This document shows, piece by piece, positions 1 to 13,079 of a stretch of DNA of 64,000 nucleotides (position 1 is its first letter; every line of letters starts with the position of its first letter). The position numbers and the translations under genes were made by a program. Under the pieces are notes generated by a model that was not told the origin of the DNA, searched no databases, and saw nothing but the letters and a program-made list of their open reading frames with translations. Source of the DNA: Gordionus sp. m RMFG-2023 (Eukaryota; Nematomorpha; Gordioida; Chordodea; Parachordodidae); NCBI RefSeq assembly GCF_954871325.1, contig NC_088777.1, forward strand, positions 45,299,366-45,363,365, given 5' to 3'.

Positions 1-1702
1 ATTTAAATATTTTTTTGAAAAATCATAATTATATAAAAATCAAGTATTAAAGCAATATTTCAAATTTAATGATAAGGGAAATTCTGTATGCAGTAATTTA
101 GAGAGATGCATTAAGATAAATAGCTCTAATCAATTTAATAAATATTTAGGTAAAAAAAACTAAAACTATAGAGACTTTGACTAAAACTTTGTTACCAAAT
201 CAGTTACAAAAGAATACAATATTAATAAAATTAGAAGACAAAAAAATCTATTAATTTTACAGAAGATGATCTGTTCTTTGGTAGAGATGAAGAACGTTAA
301 TGGCCACCCTTTTTCAAGCAATGAAGATTCAGAGTTTAAAAGATTAATTGACCCTATACTAAAACCCTGGGTGTGTCCTTAAATCGTTTTAAAATTAGAA
401 ACTTGTTTACAGATGAGTCTAATAATAGTGAGAACAATTAAAAGAAAAAGGAAAAATAAATTCGTTTATTTAAAAATTGATTCTGCCAAAAGATTAGATA
501 GTAGCATTCTGGGAATTATTTAGTATGTTCAAGGTAATATTAACGTATTAAAACTTGAATAAATTCTACATTCCATTAAATACTTATATACTTTAACAAC
601 CGATAGGTGCAAATTTAATCAAATCTTTAAGCTTATTAAATGAATCTGTGTAGGGTGAGAATTGGGATAAAGATGATATGAATGACGATATAATAAATGT
701 ATAAATGGCAGATCTATATCAAATATTAAAAGTTACACTCCAAATGTTTATGTTGGAAGTGCACCACACATTAAAACTTTAATGATTCTTTAGACAAGTT
801 AGGCGTAATAGAGTATCAGCCGAGCTTTAAAGATTGTTAGAATCTTGATATCACTGAAACCTATATAAATAATTGATTGTATTCAAGGTGTCATCTGATT
901 ACGATTTGCTAGATCGATTGTTAAAATTGAAAGATTTTTATATGGACTTTGTTGCAACGTTATTCTAGAGAAGCTTTGAAACCACTTAACGTGGCAATCT
1001 ATAGACTTTCCGATTTTTATAGCATTTAGATAAAATAGCATTTGGAATTGGAAATAATAGACAATAATTTTTCCAATGAGATGAGATTTAGAGAGAAGCT
1101 TATTTAAATAATGATTTTTTTGGGGCTTCATTATTTAGACCCCAGGTATCAAATCCTATTAACCATTGATCAGAAAGAGGGTAATAAAGCAGCACAATTA
1201 ACGAAATTATAGGTATATTATAAATTATGAATGCATTAACATTAATTTCAGCTACAAATGATTTTGATGATAATAATTATGATAAAAGTTCTATTAGAAA
1301 AAAAAATCAATTAACACAGCATCAAAGTAAACAAATTCCAATTAGCTCATTATTAGAAATATTTTGACATATTAAAAAATTAGTAAGGATGCAAATGCTT
1401 TAGATTTTTGGGAAGAGAATGGTTTAATCTATCTAGAATTATACACCATCGCGAAAATTAAGTAGATTATACATATATTATATTAAACTTAATTAATCAC
1501 TAGGTTAGCGTTGAACGATCATTCTCTTCATTAAAATATATAAGTCTCAATGACTATATTTTAGAAGATATTATGATAATGCCTAAATAAAATTTTTAAA
1601 ATAGAAGTATAATTTTTTTAAAAAATTGCATTGTAGTATTATATATTACAGATTTTTCACTGAATCCAAACCTTTTTTTTGTAACGAGGGTTCACAGCCC
1701 TA
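1..1702 (+). mobile_element. Degenerate hAT DNA transposon, 3' part
   Basis: Broken reading frames on the + strand translate to blocks typical of hAT transposases: around 289-376 'VNGHPFSSNEDSEFKRLIDP', around 1128-1210 'YLDPRYQILLTIDQKEG', and around 1504-1590 'VSVERSFSSLKY', the C-terminal dimerisation region. Stops and shifts separate them, so no working transposase is encoded. Near 1691-1702 the sequence CACAGCCCTA is the reverse complement of a hAT-like terminus TAGGGCTGTG, which is also seen at 22256, and probably marks the 3' end. The 5' end lies outside the window. The - strand frame at 883-1131 is a shadow. Confidence 0.7.
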
Positions 1703-2429
1703 CGTTTACCTATAGTTGGTTTTAGGCTGTTTAGATAGAGCTTTATAGATTTAAATAAGACAAACCAGAACACGGCTTTAAAATTATTATTAAAGTTCAG
1801 AATAATAACTAATCTAGCATCTCCGTGATTCAAAAACTCTCAATTTTAAACCATTTGTGAAAATTCTGATTTTTTTAAAAATTGATTATACCATGTATTG
1901 AAGTTACTAACATGTAAATTTGAAGAAATTTTGCTCTTAACCTTTAAATTATCTTAATTTATATTAATTTTTATAATTTTTCATAATAAATCATAAAAAA
2001 ACAATATAGAGAAATTGTCTGAAATTAATAGGCTATAGTATATATATAATTTATACATCATGCATATTAAAATTTATTTTTAATAAAATGTTTTAAAATT
2101 AAAAATTGCTTTCATATAAAATGAGAAATTCAGAATTAGATGGGTGGATTCCACGTTAATACGTATTCCAGATTAATTTACCATAAGAAAATAACATATA
2201 TAACTTTAGGAAAAGTTGATTAGATTTAAATCTATATTTCGGCTCGAATAAAAATATTCTTTTGGATCTATTGAGATTTGTTTGTCTGTGCGACTTATTT
2301 GGTTGATATCGATTGGAGACTGCAGAGATATTAATGCATATGCAGTTTTATCCTGAGTGGATAGCGATTAGATCAGGGAATAGGTGATATTAACTGTTGT
2401 TAGGACTTTATATAAGAAAGGACTTGTTA

Positions 2430-3900
2430 CTTTTACTTTTTAAATTTTTTAGTTTTCTTTTAAATTAATTTTTTCTTTTAATTTTTAATTTTAACTTTAA
2501 TTTTATAATTTTTTTACCGTGTATAATTTATGATTGTATAATTAATAATTAATAATTATGAATAAAAGAAAAAATTAATTTATTGTTTCAAATCGATATT
2601 ATTTAATCTTATTTCTTTTTTATTTGGAAAAGTCAACCTATCAATTTTACATTGGTGTTGAAGAGTGGACGCTTTAAAATTTCAGTCTAATGCCAGGAAA
2701 TGGTTACATGGGAACAAGGAATGTTGTCAAACTGAATTCTAATGCAAAAATTCTGAAAGAAAATCGGAGAATAATATTAGTAACTAAGATGAGTTATTGT
2801 TAGAAAATAGTTGAGTTGTAATTAAATACTTATTAAAGATCTACGTTTAACTTTTATTATAAGGGCTGCGAGAGATAAAACATCCTCAGGGATCTAATAT
2901 GGGAATAAGATAGGCATAAGTTGATAATATTTAGTAAAATATTAGGTTGTTGATTAACCAAAATTTTCATAAAGAGAAACGGCTTCCATTATTAGAAAAT
3001 TCATGCCGCAATCGAGCTCAATTAGAGATCGAATTTTTATTTTAGATCATTATTAAGATTTGAGATCAATCATGCAACATTATTCTAATAATAGAAAAAA
3101 GAAAAATATGTGTTAGAAATATATATATCAGTTGCTATTCAACAACGGGTGTGTGAAAAATTATAATGATTAGATTTCATATGTAGTTAAGAAACTTATG
3201 AAAACCAGGATAATTAGAGTTCAGTTGTTGTCAACAACGTGAGTGCGAAAACTATAATGATTAGACTTCATTGATTTCTCAACAACGTATATGTGAAAAG
3301 AGATATATATCAGTAGTTTTGTTTTAACAACCGGTTTGAGCTGAAGAAGAAAACTAATAGATATTATAAGACTTGAATGTTCAAGAGGGTATAAAGCATG
3401 AGGAAATAAAGGCGCAATGATAATTTTTTTTTAAAAAATAAGAAGATATTTTGATATATATTTTAATAAGATTTTTAGGTAAAAATTAAAAAATAAGAAT
3501 TTAGATATAAATTTAGTACTAAATATGTTGAAAATAAAATGATGATCAATTGCTAAAGGACGATATAAATCGATCAATGAAGATATGGAGATAGGCTATT
3601 TGTGAGTAAAGGGGTGGTATTTAAAATAATTATATATAGTATATTATGACTATGTTATATAAATATATGATTTATTTATGAAAAATGAGCAAATATTTCA
3701 GGAGTTAAGATAATTTAAGCAATTTATTAAATAGGCAGAATTAGATTAGAGGAGATAAATGTTGACATAAGATAAATTTGGAATATTTATATATTTTATT
3801 GGTATATTGTACTATGTATTTTAAATTTAAGAATGAATGTTATATTATTTCAGAAGTTATAAAGGATTAAATAGATTATTTTAGGTAGAAGTAGATTAGA
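2430..3900 (+). mobile_element. Fossil LTR retrotransposon, partial copy
   Basis: About 2430-2651 matches the LTR of the element at 34133-38556. It is followed by the same primer-binding-like site, TTGGTGTTGAAGAG, from 2652. Internal sequence 2840-3900 matches 35220-35424 and 37612-38340. The element is broken and old, with no long reading frame left and only a partial internal region. Family not determined. It carries a degenerate minisatellite built on CAACAACGTG.GTG at about 3130-3340, also present in the second copy. Confidence 0.6.
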
Positions 3901-6033
3901 TGCGATCATTCGGAGACCTTAAGATAAATCGATATCTAGGCAGGTGCAAACTATCATAAAAGACCCGAAAGTTTAAAAGATCTATACGGTTACAAGAATT
4001 AGGTACAAAGAACCAATCAATTACCAGAGAACGTTGAAAACAAGCGGCTAGATAGAACAAATGGTCAAGACGTTCATGCTGCCTGCAATCATTAATCGCT
4101 GACCAAGTATCGCCAATTGTTTACCAAAACTATAATGTAAGATACGGAAGTCAATAATCATAGGAACAAGAATTCGTGAAAACCGATGAATTAAAAAAAT
4201 TATTCAAAATTATGTAAAAAAAAATTTACAAACTGACAAAATTAAATTCGTTAAAAATTTTAACAAAATAAGACAATTTTCACAAATTATTAACAAAATT
4301 AGAAACGTTAAAAAGTTATATAAAAAAAATCATTATAACATCTTTTCAAATACCCTAATAATTGTGAGTCGACAAAGAAGAAATGGTTATATAAATTACC
4401 CTATATGATCATGTGGTATATTGTCATAAACCCCAACCCCGTTTTTTAAAAATTTGTTATCCATCATTCTAACTTTTTTCTTTTCTTTTCTCTTCTTTCA
4501 ATTACTACTCATCCACAAACTTGGAGTTTCTTCTTGATTGGGGGATAGGGATGGGGAAGGGGGGGGGGCAGGTTACTATATAGTAACCTAAATTTCTCAA
4601 AATATGAAAATTAAATTAGTTAAGATATTAGTTTCATGATTGAATTATGAAAATTTTAAAAATTTATTATATCTAGACATGGTTAATTTCTGTTTAAGTT
4701 ATAAAAAGTATTCCTAGAAATTTTCTTTTCGATTTAAAAAGTCAGAAGAATATTTATTTTTTTATAAAGTTTGCATCAATTAGCAATATTTAATTCGTGA
4801 AAGTTTTTTGTCCATAAAAGTATGCATAGAGAATCCAATTCTCTACAAAATTTTTGTTCCTTGCCAATATTTAAATTCAAAATCGTGCTTTTCCTGTAAA
4901 CATTAACGATTAAACAAAATTTGGCAAATATTTTTCATTTAAATAAATGATTTTTGACAACCTTGATTTAAAGAAATTCATTAATAAAAAAAAATGAGAA
5001 ATAATTATTTTTATTTAAAATATTTACATTAAAATTTTTTTTCTTTAAAGTATATTGGCAAATATACCATTAGGAATAAAAACAATAATTTTGAACTTCT
5101 GGAGACTAATTTTAAAAGAATATATATTTCAGTAATAGAAGGAGGCGCAGAGGGAGTTACCTAAACCTCATGAAAACATCAGAGAACCTTTGAAAAATAT
5201 AAAATATTTTTAGATATGGATTTATTTTTTTTTGCTTATTTTAGAAAGAAGGACCTTTAGTTAACCTTTAGCTCCCTCAGTTGAAAAAAGCTAGGGACAC
5301 CACTTATATAAAATCAATAAAATACAATATTTCAATAAGAGCACCTAGATCCTATCTTTATGTCATTTCGATGGCAGTTCAAATTTCAAATACCTTTCTC
5401 CTCATTATTTATTACTCATAAAATATATAAGCTATGGCATAGCTAAGGGTGGGGGGGAGCGCTGCTATATTTTGAAACAAAGTACAAATATTTTATAGCA
5501 AAATGTAATAAAAAAAAAGTTATCTCATATTTTTAACCATTTTCTTATTTAGGGTGAGGGCATAGATGTGAAAGAAGAAAGAAAACTTCTGATAACTTTA
5601 ACCCACCCTCTTTTTTCTTATCTAGGTAAACCTTACTGTATAAAAGTTAAATATGGATATATATATATATAAAGTTATTTATTTAATATTTTTTTATTTA
5701 AAAATTTTAAGATTTTGTTATCAATAAATATTTAAATTTTATCCAATTTCGTTTTTTATTTTTAACAAATTAGTAAAAATTGAAATCTAAAGATAAATTA
5801 ATCTTAAACTTGTCATTTTTTAATGCATTGGCCTTATTCGTTATCAATTAATTCTTTGTCTTAAGACTTGCCAAGAGTATAAAAATGGCATAAATGCAAT
5901 TGCAGCCTTATAAATATACTTTATTTACCTTCCCTGTTTATAGTTAAATAAATGTTGTTAAATAAAATTCTGGCTATCATATAAATAACAGATATCCATT
6001 ATATTTTTTGTTTATATCTAAATAAAATTTCAA
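3901..6033. other. Gene-free AT-rich stretch
   Basis: I see no coding exon here. It contains a G-rich run (4540-4568), a short (AT)n run near 5660, and scattered transposon debris such as 'ctagggacaccac' near 5290 and a G-run near 5450. The promoter of the FN3-like gene at 6034 must lie at its right end, but no convincing core element was recognised. Confidence 0.5.
4540..4568 (+). other. Putative G-quadruplex motif
   Basis: Four or more G runs (5, 3, 4 and about 10 guanines) are separated by spacers of 2-3 bases (ATA, AT, AA). This fits the G3+N1-7 quadruplex rule and stands out in DNA that is mostly A and T. No role can be read from the context. Confidence 0.6.
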
Positions 6034-8311
6034 ATGAACATTTTTATTCCTATCATCTATTTTTTAATAACCATTATCAGAACTGATGGTTTTGGTTATA
6101 ACCTTCCTAACATTCACGTATTTAGTAAGATACTCCAATCTTTTTAAATATTTTTTAAGCACCTTTTATTTAAAATTATAGATATATATATTAAGTTCAG
6201 ATCAAACTTTTCCTATATTATATAAATTATTAAATAATAAAAAATTATTTACTCTAATTTTATTCATTCACAGAATAGTGAATGTATACCACATGAGTAT
6301 AACATATCAAACATATTTAAATAATATTTTCATAGGTGGCCATGCTAGCAAAATCTAGAAATAAATGCCGATAAATTATTAATGATTGCATTTATCTCTT
6401 TTTGAATAAACGCATATAAATCAGTTTTTATTTTACATTAGCTTAATATACTTCTATACCTTATCCAAGAATACCATCTTTCAACGTAGACAATAAAAAT
6501 CACAAAGATTTAGTATATTATAATCGCCCTTTAAAAAAAATATGTTACAAAAGTTTAGTATTCTTAAACAATTTGATTTAACCAATTAAAGTTAAGATTT
6601 TAACCAAAATGTTATCATGAAAGCATCAAAATTTCATTTGTTAATATATCTCCAAACATTTCTGCCATTTATGAGCAAATTTTTAAGGCTTGTGTAATAT
6701 TTTTTTAGCTAAATTATTGGGTTGGCCGTTTTTAAAAATCGAGCCATTTAACAAAGCGTTCTTAATATAAAATGAAATTAAAATTGATTTTTGTTTTATT
6801 TGTTGATAATATCTGGGATTTAAATATATTTTTTTTAACGAAAAGAATATATAAATTTCATTTAAAAAAAATGTAATAATTTTTATAGGCATCCATCGCT
6901 GGTCCGTTAGCGAAATTGATATTAATCCGTCGGATTTAAAAAATACTTGGGTTAACGGTAACTTTCATCAACTTTATTCAGTGCAAGTCAATTTTTCTAA
7001 GCCACGGAATTCTGACGAATTATATAACTATCATCCTTATTACAGATTTTTCTACAGAGTGTGGGAAGTTACCTATGGAGAGTCAATTATGGTCAATGAA
7101 AATCATATTATAGACGGGGTTTGTTATGAAAATAAATATTGTTTTGATTGATTGATATCTTTATCCTAACGTGTCCTAAAGCTGATTTACTTTTACTAAA
7201 CAACAATGTGTTTAGTTTAGAGAACCACTGTTCTAAATTTTTCTTATTAGACAATAAATCAGCTTTTGGAAGTAGCTATATATAAATTTAATTAATTTTC
7301 TTTTTAGAATCGGTTCGAAATAAATCGCCTTGAAGAAGGAAAATATTATTTTATCCGAATATTTACTTTGATTGGCCATATTTCGGAAACTTTATCAACT
7401 ATAAAATTTTTTATAAGTAAAAAAAATAAATAATTTTTCTTTAGATTATAGATTAATGATATGACTTAAGTCGTTTATTTTTTTAACATAAAATTAAAAT
7501 TTCAAAATGATTTATTTTTTAATATTAAAACTTATTTCAATTTTTACATTTTAGATAACAAACAAGACCGAAATCCATTTCGAGTGTTCGGTAACTTTAT
7601 ATAAAAGTCATTTTTTTTTATTGAATTTTTTCTTTTATAGACCATTATCCGTTCATACCATCGATTCATATGCAATTAGGGCGGAAGTTGTCAAACAGAT
7701 ATTATTCATTGATTTTAACCTTGGATGGGCCAGAATCTAGGGATAAAATTTATTCTTTTTACTTCATTATTCAAAAGAACAATCAACAGATTGAGGCAAG
7801 AAGTTTAAATAAGGTAAGTTTGAAGGGAAGAATGGATTATATAATATTTTATTATATTATTTTTAAAATATTTTTTTTTATAAAACGCCTTTTATATTTA
7901 CGCTCGCATTACAAAAATAAATATAAGATGAGTTGGTAATGAAAATTATTTCGCATATGAATTTAATATGATAATTAAAGTGAATTTTAGTTTATTTTCA
8001 AATTATTCCATTTATTTTTCTAACATTAAAAATAGATATAATTTTAATTTTTCACTTATTACATATATATTAATGAGAAATACACAATTTTCTAATATAT
8101 ACTTGGAAAATAGATTAGCTCTAATTTAACAGCTAGATTTTTAATTTTACCATAAATCTTACTTCGTTATATTTAGGATACAAAGCAAGTCTACTTCAAC
8201 ATAGCTTACGAACCTTGGTCTGAATACATAATTCAAGTTTACACAGTATTCATTAATCAACGTAACAAGGCCAGCGAATATTCGGATCGAATATTTTTTC
8301 AAATGTTCTAA
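6034..8311 (+). CDS. Secreted two-domain FN3-like protein (+ strand paralogue)
   Basis: Five exons: 6034-6124, 6889-7118, 7308-7416, 7641-7813, 8177-8311, with junction phases 1, 0, 1, 0 and a 245-aa product. The start ATG opens a signal peptide, MNIFIPIIYFLITII, followed by a short linker (TDGFGYNLPNIHVF). Exons 2+3 encode one ~105-residue beta-rich domain (LYSVQVNFSKP, then LEEGKYYFIRIFTLIG). Exons 4+5 encode a second (RYYSLILTLDGPE, then EYIIQVYTVF), ending in RIFFQMF. The Y-x-V-x-V strand and the 'L(E)xxxYxIRVxT' strand are the pattern of fibronectin type III folds; this is an inference without a profile search. The same exon plan recurs in three genes on the other strand (copies at 11.8-18.6, 23.7-27.3 and 39.8-43.5 kb). 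No enzyme motifs, and function is unknown; probably extracellular. Intron 1 carries a MITE half (about 6712-6752). Confidence 0.85.
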
Positions 8312-9649
8312 AATATAAACAATACATATTCCTTTTTAGCAAAATTTCAATACCAAATTTGATGTTTAAAAAAAAACATTTTGATTCAATATTTATGAGC
8401 TAAATTCGATTATAATTTATATTTTAATTTTTAATAATATGTTTTCATGCCTCAATTTTTTTCGAAACACAAATGTTAAATCCTTTATTGATAGAATTTA
8501 CAATTGTATCAGGAAATAGTTAAAATAACATTTAAACACTTGTCACTACTATACTTAGGGGCATAATATAATATCAACTAACTCAGTGCTAGCCCCCTCC
8601 CCCCTCCTAAGCTTATATTGATTTAATTGAATATAACAGGAATATATTTTAAAAAGTAATGTTAGATTTATATTTTACACATTCAACTTGCTCGAAGAAA
8701 GAGAAATATCTGTCTCTTAAGATTGATAGGTGATAGTTACTTTTATTTTGGGGAATAAAACATAATATAAATTGTTTGGATATATCTGCAAATACTGTGT
8801 AAAATCTGTTTTTAAGGTCGAATAAATAATAGCTATATTAGTGTTTACGCTAAACCGAATGTTTATAAATTGAAAAATAAAATTTTCTTATAGTTACCAA
8901 TTTGAATGGACATGTGAGACTAAAGTTGTAGAGTGAAAATATTCGAGATTTTTTATTATATACTATATTTTATATATATGAAATTTATTCAGAAATATAG
9001 AAGTTAATGATAAGGATATTATATTATTACAAAAATTTATATATAATACTTTATTTTATATTAAATTCCTAAAAACTGCAAATTTTCGAAATGTGGGAAA
9101 TTTATGCATAAATAAGGGAGACATGGTGGAACTAAACCCTCTAAATAAACGTTCTCATTTGATATCTAGAAGGGAACCTAGAATATTTATTTAATCCTTC
9201 TATCTTACTTAAAAAAAACAGGAAAAACACTTATTTAAGATGAGAGACTGCTTTGGCTTACTTTAGACATACAGGGTACGTTATGCCCTAATCACTCTGT
9301 TTCATCTCCTATCCTGAGTATGTATCATCAATCGGCATTTCTCATATCTTTTACCTGATTACCTTTATCAAATTTTACTTCTGTGTTCTCAAGGCCTAGA
9401 TATCTACTTCCAATCATTTTTCAATCCAGTCTTTTTTCACCATCCGATCCAAATTTTAAATCAGTGGATAATTTTTTGCTGAAAAAGAGGGAAACGATGT
9501 GTTAATAGGGATCCCATAAGAAAATGATTTGGTGGCGAGAAAATCTAATAGGCAGTCAATGGATTTTATTGAGAATTTATTTAAATGAAAAATATAATCG
9601 ATCTAATCTAAAGAGCGATCTAAATTGGGATCAACACTGGAGGTAATGT
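8312..9649. other. Intergenic AT-rich DNA
   Basis: No coding exon recognised. A C-rich run near 8590 (CCCCCTCCCCCCTCC) resembles ends of degraded DNA transposons elsewhere in the window. The stretch ends where the duplicated block begins, near 9650. Confidence 0.5.
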
Positions 9650-10380
9650 ATGTAAATTCTTTAAAACGATTTCAATATAAAAAGATTTGTAAAATAAATA
9701 TTTTTATCTCGGATAAATAATAACAGAAATATTATATATTAAAAAAGAATTTATATAAAATGAATGATTAAATAAATTTTTCCAAAAAATGGCCAAAGAA
9801 ATGAATAAGTAGAGGATTATTAAAAAAATAAAACTAAATAATAAAATGATTTTTTTTTTAGTGGGGTCATCCAAAAGAGTTGGATACTTAGGAAGTTAGA
9901 TTGAAAGATCTCAGATTCTCTGTTATCGCTAAGATAAAAATTCCTCACTTGGATCTTCTGTGTCTACAATTCTTTTTCTCCGTGACCTTTAATTAATAGT
10001 AAAGTAATGTCCCGAAAGATTCCCAAAGTGTTGGGGATTTTGATTTGTCTATTATTTTTTATCATAATTAGATTGTTTAACTGTGTTATAGCCTAGGAGG
10101 AGAGATAGAGACCCTAAGTTGTTCTGCACGAGTGCAACCCAAGGTTAGAGCTGGATTTTATTTTAAGCCATTCATAGCCAGGTTTAGCTTTAAAAATAAT
10201 TGTGTTGGGATTGACACATGGTAACCGTTCGTAGAATTAACGGAACAGGTAACAAGTGAATATATCCAGCTTTTTATGTGTTGGAGGTATGTGAGGACTG
10301 ACTTTTTTTATAACAAATGTTGAGGGCTAAGATCATGTCGTCTGGGATGGAAGAGATTAAGAAATAAATGGGAGGAAATA

Positions 10381-10912
10381 TTAGATAAAATAAAAACAAT
10401 GTGAGCGGATGCCATCAATCTGAATATAGGCAAACCAGGCAAAGTCGAGAAACTTAAACATAAAAGCAATTCCAAGCCTATTATTTAAGTTGGTGCGTGA
10501 TTCTCGACGAAGTTTTTTATTAGGATAAAATGATTGATAAACAGGAACGGAATTATATAAGGCTAGGTTGTTTATGGTGTTAAGTGGAACAACTAAGGTG
10601 CCAAAGATCCCTTTATTTCCTATAGGCGAGCCTAGATGAGTGAAATCATTTACGAGTATAGCCTGAAATTTGTGAGGAAAAGGGAGATGATAATCGGAGG
10701 GTAAACAAATCTCACTTTTGGAGATGTTTAGAAAAGATTGGGTACAAGTTTTCAATTATTTTGGGGATAGATAAGATAGCAAATATATACCGAGAGACAA
10801 TTCCACCATCTAAATACCAAGAATTAAGAAGTATATTAGATTTGTGCTTAATATCAGAAATAAGCAATATACTGGACCGAAGGGATCTTACTTGTTGAAT
10901 TCCCTCTCCCAA
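10381..10912 (-). mobile_element. Fossil retroelement, reverse transcriptase fragment
   Basis: Two - strand frames together cover a piece resembling the palm and thumb part of a reverse transcriptase (LNSWYLDGG region, then LGSPIGNKGIFG). Fragments of the same block recur in the other duplication copies (about 18858-19245 and 33840-34130). The element is broken and old. Its clade is undetermined; the fossil at 19738-20245 may derive from a related element. Confidence 0.5.
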
Positions 10913-12110
10913 GAATGAAATATAGAACTTTAAAAATCAAATTCTATCATAGCTATTATAAATATAGTTTGAATATTCAGGGTACTTTGAATAAAAAAAA
11001 AGAACAACATGGTTTAGTTTGAAGGTATTAAATGCGTTCAACTATTTTTAGTTGGTAGGGATTCATTAGAAAGGCAAATTCAAGTCTCATGGGACCTTCA
11101 TTGATACCAAATCTCATTTGATTGGGTTTTAAAAAATAAGAAAAGAAAAATTTTAATTCTAGAACATATGATTATAGATATAATTCGAAAGATAAATCCA
11201 ATTGTGATAGGTCTGATGACACCAACTTTTTCTGAGAGTTATAAATTATTTGATTTATTCAAATCCGAATAAACAATTATATTCGATTTCAAATAATTTA
11301 TTATTAACCAATGACTACTATTGGCATTTGTTATTCAAATAATTATTCAATAACTTTCAATTTGTTTTTGAAAAAAGAATAGTATAACCTATATTAATAA
11401 ACAACTGAAATAAAATAAATTATTGAAAGTTTATTTTCCCGCAAAAAATCCTAATAAAAATATATCCAATATTTCTTCTTAGAAAATATAAATTTAATAA
11501 AGTTAACATTTCCATATTTATGAAAATAAAGTAGGAATAGAACATAAAAAGAACGAAAGAAAGAAAAAAATCGCGATATCCCATTTCCTGGCCCAGATAT
11601 AAATTTTAATTTTAAATTATAATTCAGCATATATATTTTTTTAAAATTAGATTAAATATAAAAAAAAATTACTAATTAATTTTGTCTAATCCCAGAAAAA
11701 TTTTAATTATCATTTTACTTTAACAATAAAAGTAAAAAACATGATTTATACATTTTATATTTTAAAAAAATATATTTTAATCACATATCCGACCCAATAT
11801 TTATTTTTAAGATTTAATTCCGAACCCAAAACTTGTCGCCCTCTAGATATTTTCGCCGGATCCTGACACGACTATATTTTTTGAAAATTGGAAAAATATG
11901 CGGTTCGAATTTTCGCTTCTTAACCCGGGCTTATTTTTTAACATGGTGTAAACTCTGATAACGTATTCAGTCATATATTTGAATGGTACATTGAAGTATA
12001 TTCTGTTGGTATTCTATTGAATTATTATTATTTTTTTTAAATGTTATTATTATCATAAATAATAAATATATTTAAAAAAAAACAATATTCATTTACTTTG
12101 TATAAACAGA

Positions 12111-12257
12111 TTAGCGCGAATTCACGGAGAATTATATAAAATACACAAAAATACGGCATATTTTGTATATTTCGCAGTGAATTCGTTAGTGTAAATTTAC
12201 CGCGTAGAACCCAAAATTGCATTGCATTTTTTATAATTCGCCGCGAATTCGCGCTAA
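12111..12257. mobile_element. 147-bp MITE with TTAGCGCGAATTC ends
   Basis: Terminal inverted repeats TTAGCGCGAATTCACGG and TTAGCGCGAATTCGCGG (right end reversed) bound a short non-coding element in intron 4 of copy 1. The corresponding place in copy 3 (about 40050-40070) is empty, while copy 2 has it at 23981-24124. The reading frame at 12037-12222 is an artefact of it. Confidence 0.7.
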
Positions 12258-13036
12258 CTAAGAATGAGGGATTAGACTATTAAATTATTTTTGAATATAC
12301 ATTCGCCTAGTATTATGTATATTATATTATGCAATAACAATAAACATAAATTAAAAGAATAAAAGGTTAAATTTTTTTTAGAATTATTAATATGTATTTT
12401 TTTTAAAAAACAATAATTCTTTATTTTTTTTTCACTCAACAAACCTTATCGAAATATTTTGTTTCAATTGTTTCATTGTTCTTTTCCAATTGAAATTCAA
12501 AGGAAACAATTTCATTCCTAGATGTGGTGGTATCCAAGTTCACAGCCAATGAATAAGATAAGTTCGGCAATTTCATCAATGTTTGCAATTTAATTGATGG
12601 AATGGATGGGTAATGGTCTAGAAAGGAAAAGAAATAAACTTATAAATCTTTATTAAACTATTAATACCTAATACTTTGAAATCATTTTGTCCATTATCTA
12701 ATATTAATTAATAAATTTGCGTTAATACATAATTAGAAACAAAATGTCAATTTTATTGAATTCTAAGAAATTTAATATTTCGGATCCATAAATAATATAT
12801 ATTAAGAAACGTTGATGCATATTTATTAGAGATATGCCGGGCAATTATTAAAAAATTTTGGGCTGACTATGTCGGGCAGAACAATAGATGCATAAAAAAC
12901 CAGATAGGACCTTGCAAATCTTTGATTTTTAGGAAAATTTTAATTAGACATTTCGGGCATCCATTTTAATTAGAATATCAAGCTAAAATATTTTGATTTT
13001 AATTAATACCACTTAAAAATATATTGTCAAACTAAA

Positions 13037-13056
13037 ATACTGAATATAAATAATAT
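13037..13056. repeat. Target-site duplication of the LINE (3' side)
   Basis: ATACTGAATATAAATAATAT, identical over 20 bp to 16241-16260. The paralogous empty sites in copies 2 and 3 (near 24930 and 40840) read ACTAAAATACTAAATAT with no insert. Confidence 0.9.
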
Positions 13057-13079
13057 TTTTTTTTTTTTTTTTTTTCTCT

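Noticed and set aside
10712-10912. Host gene exon in the 9.65-11.2 kb block
   Set aside because: Resembles part of a retroelement reverse transcriptase and recurs in each duplication copy; treated as fossil.
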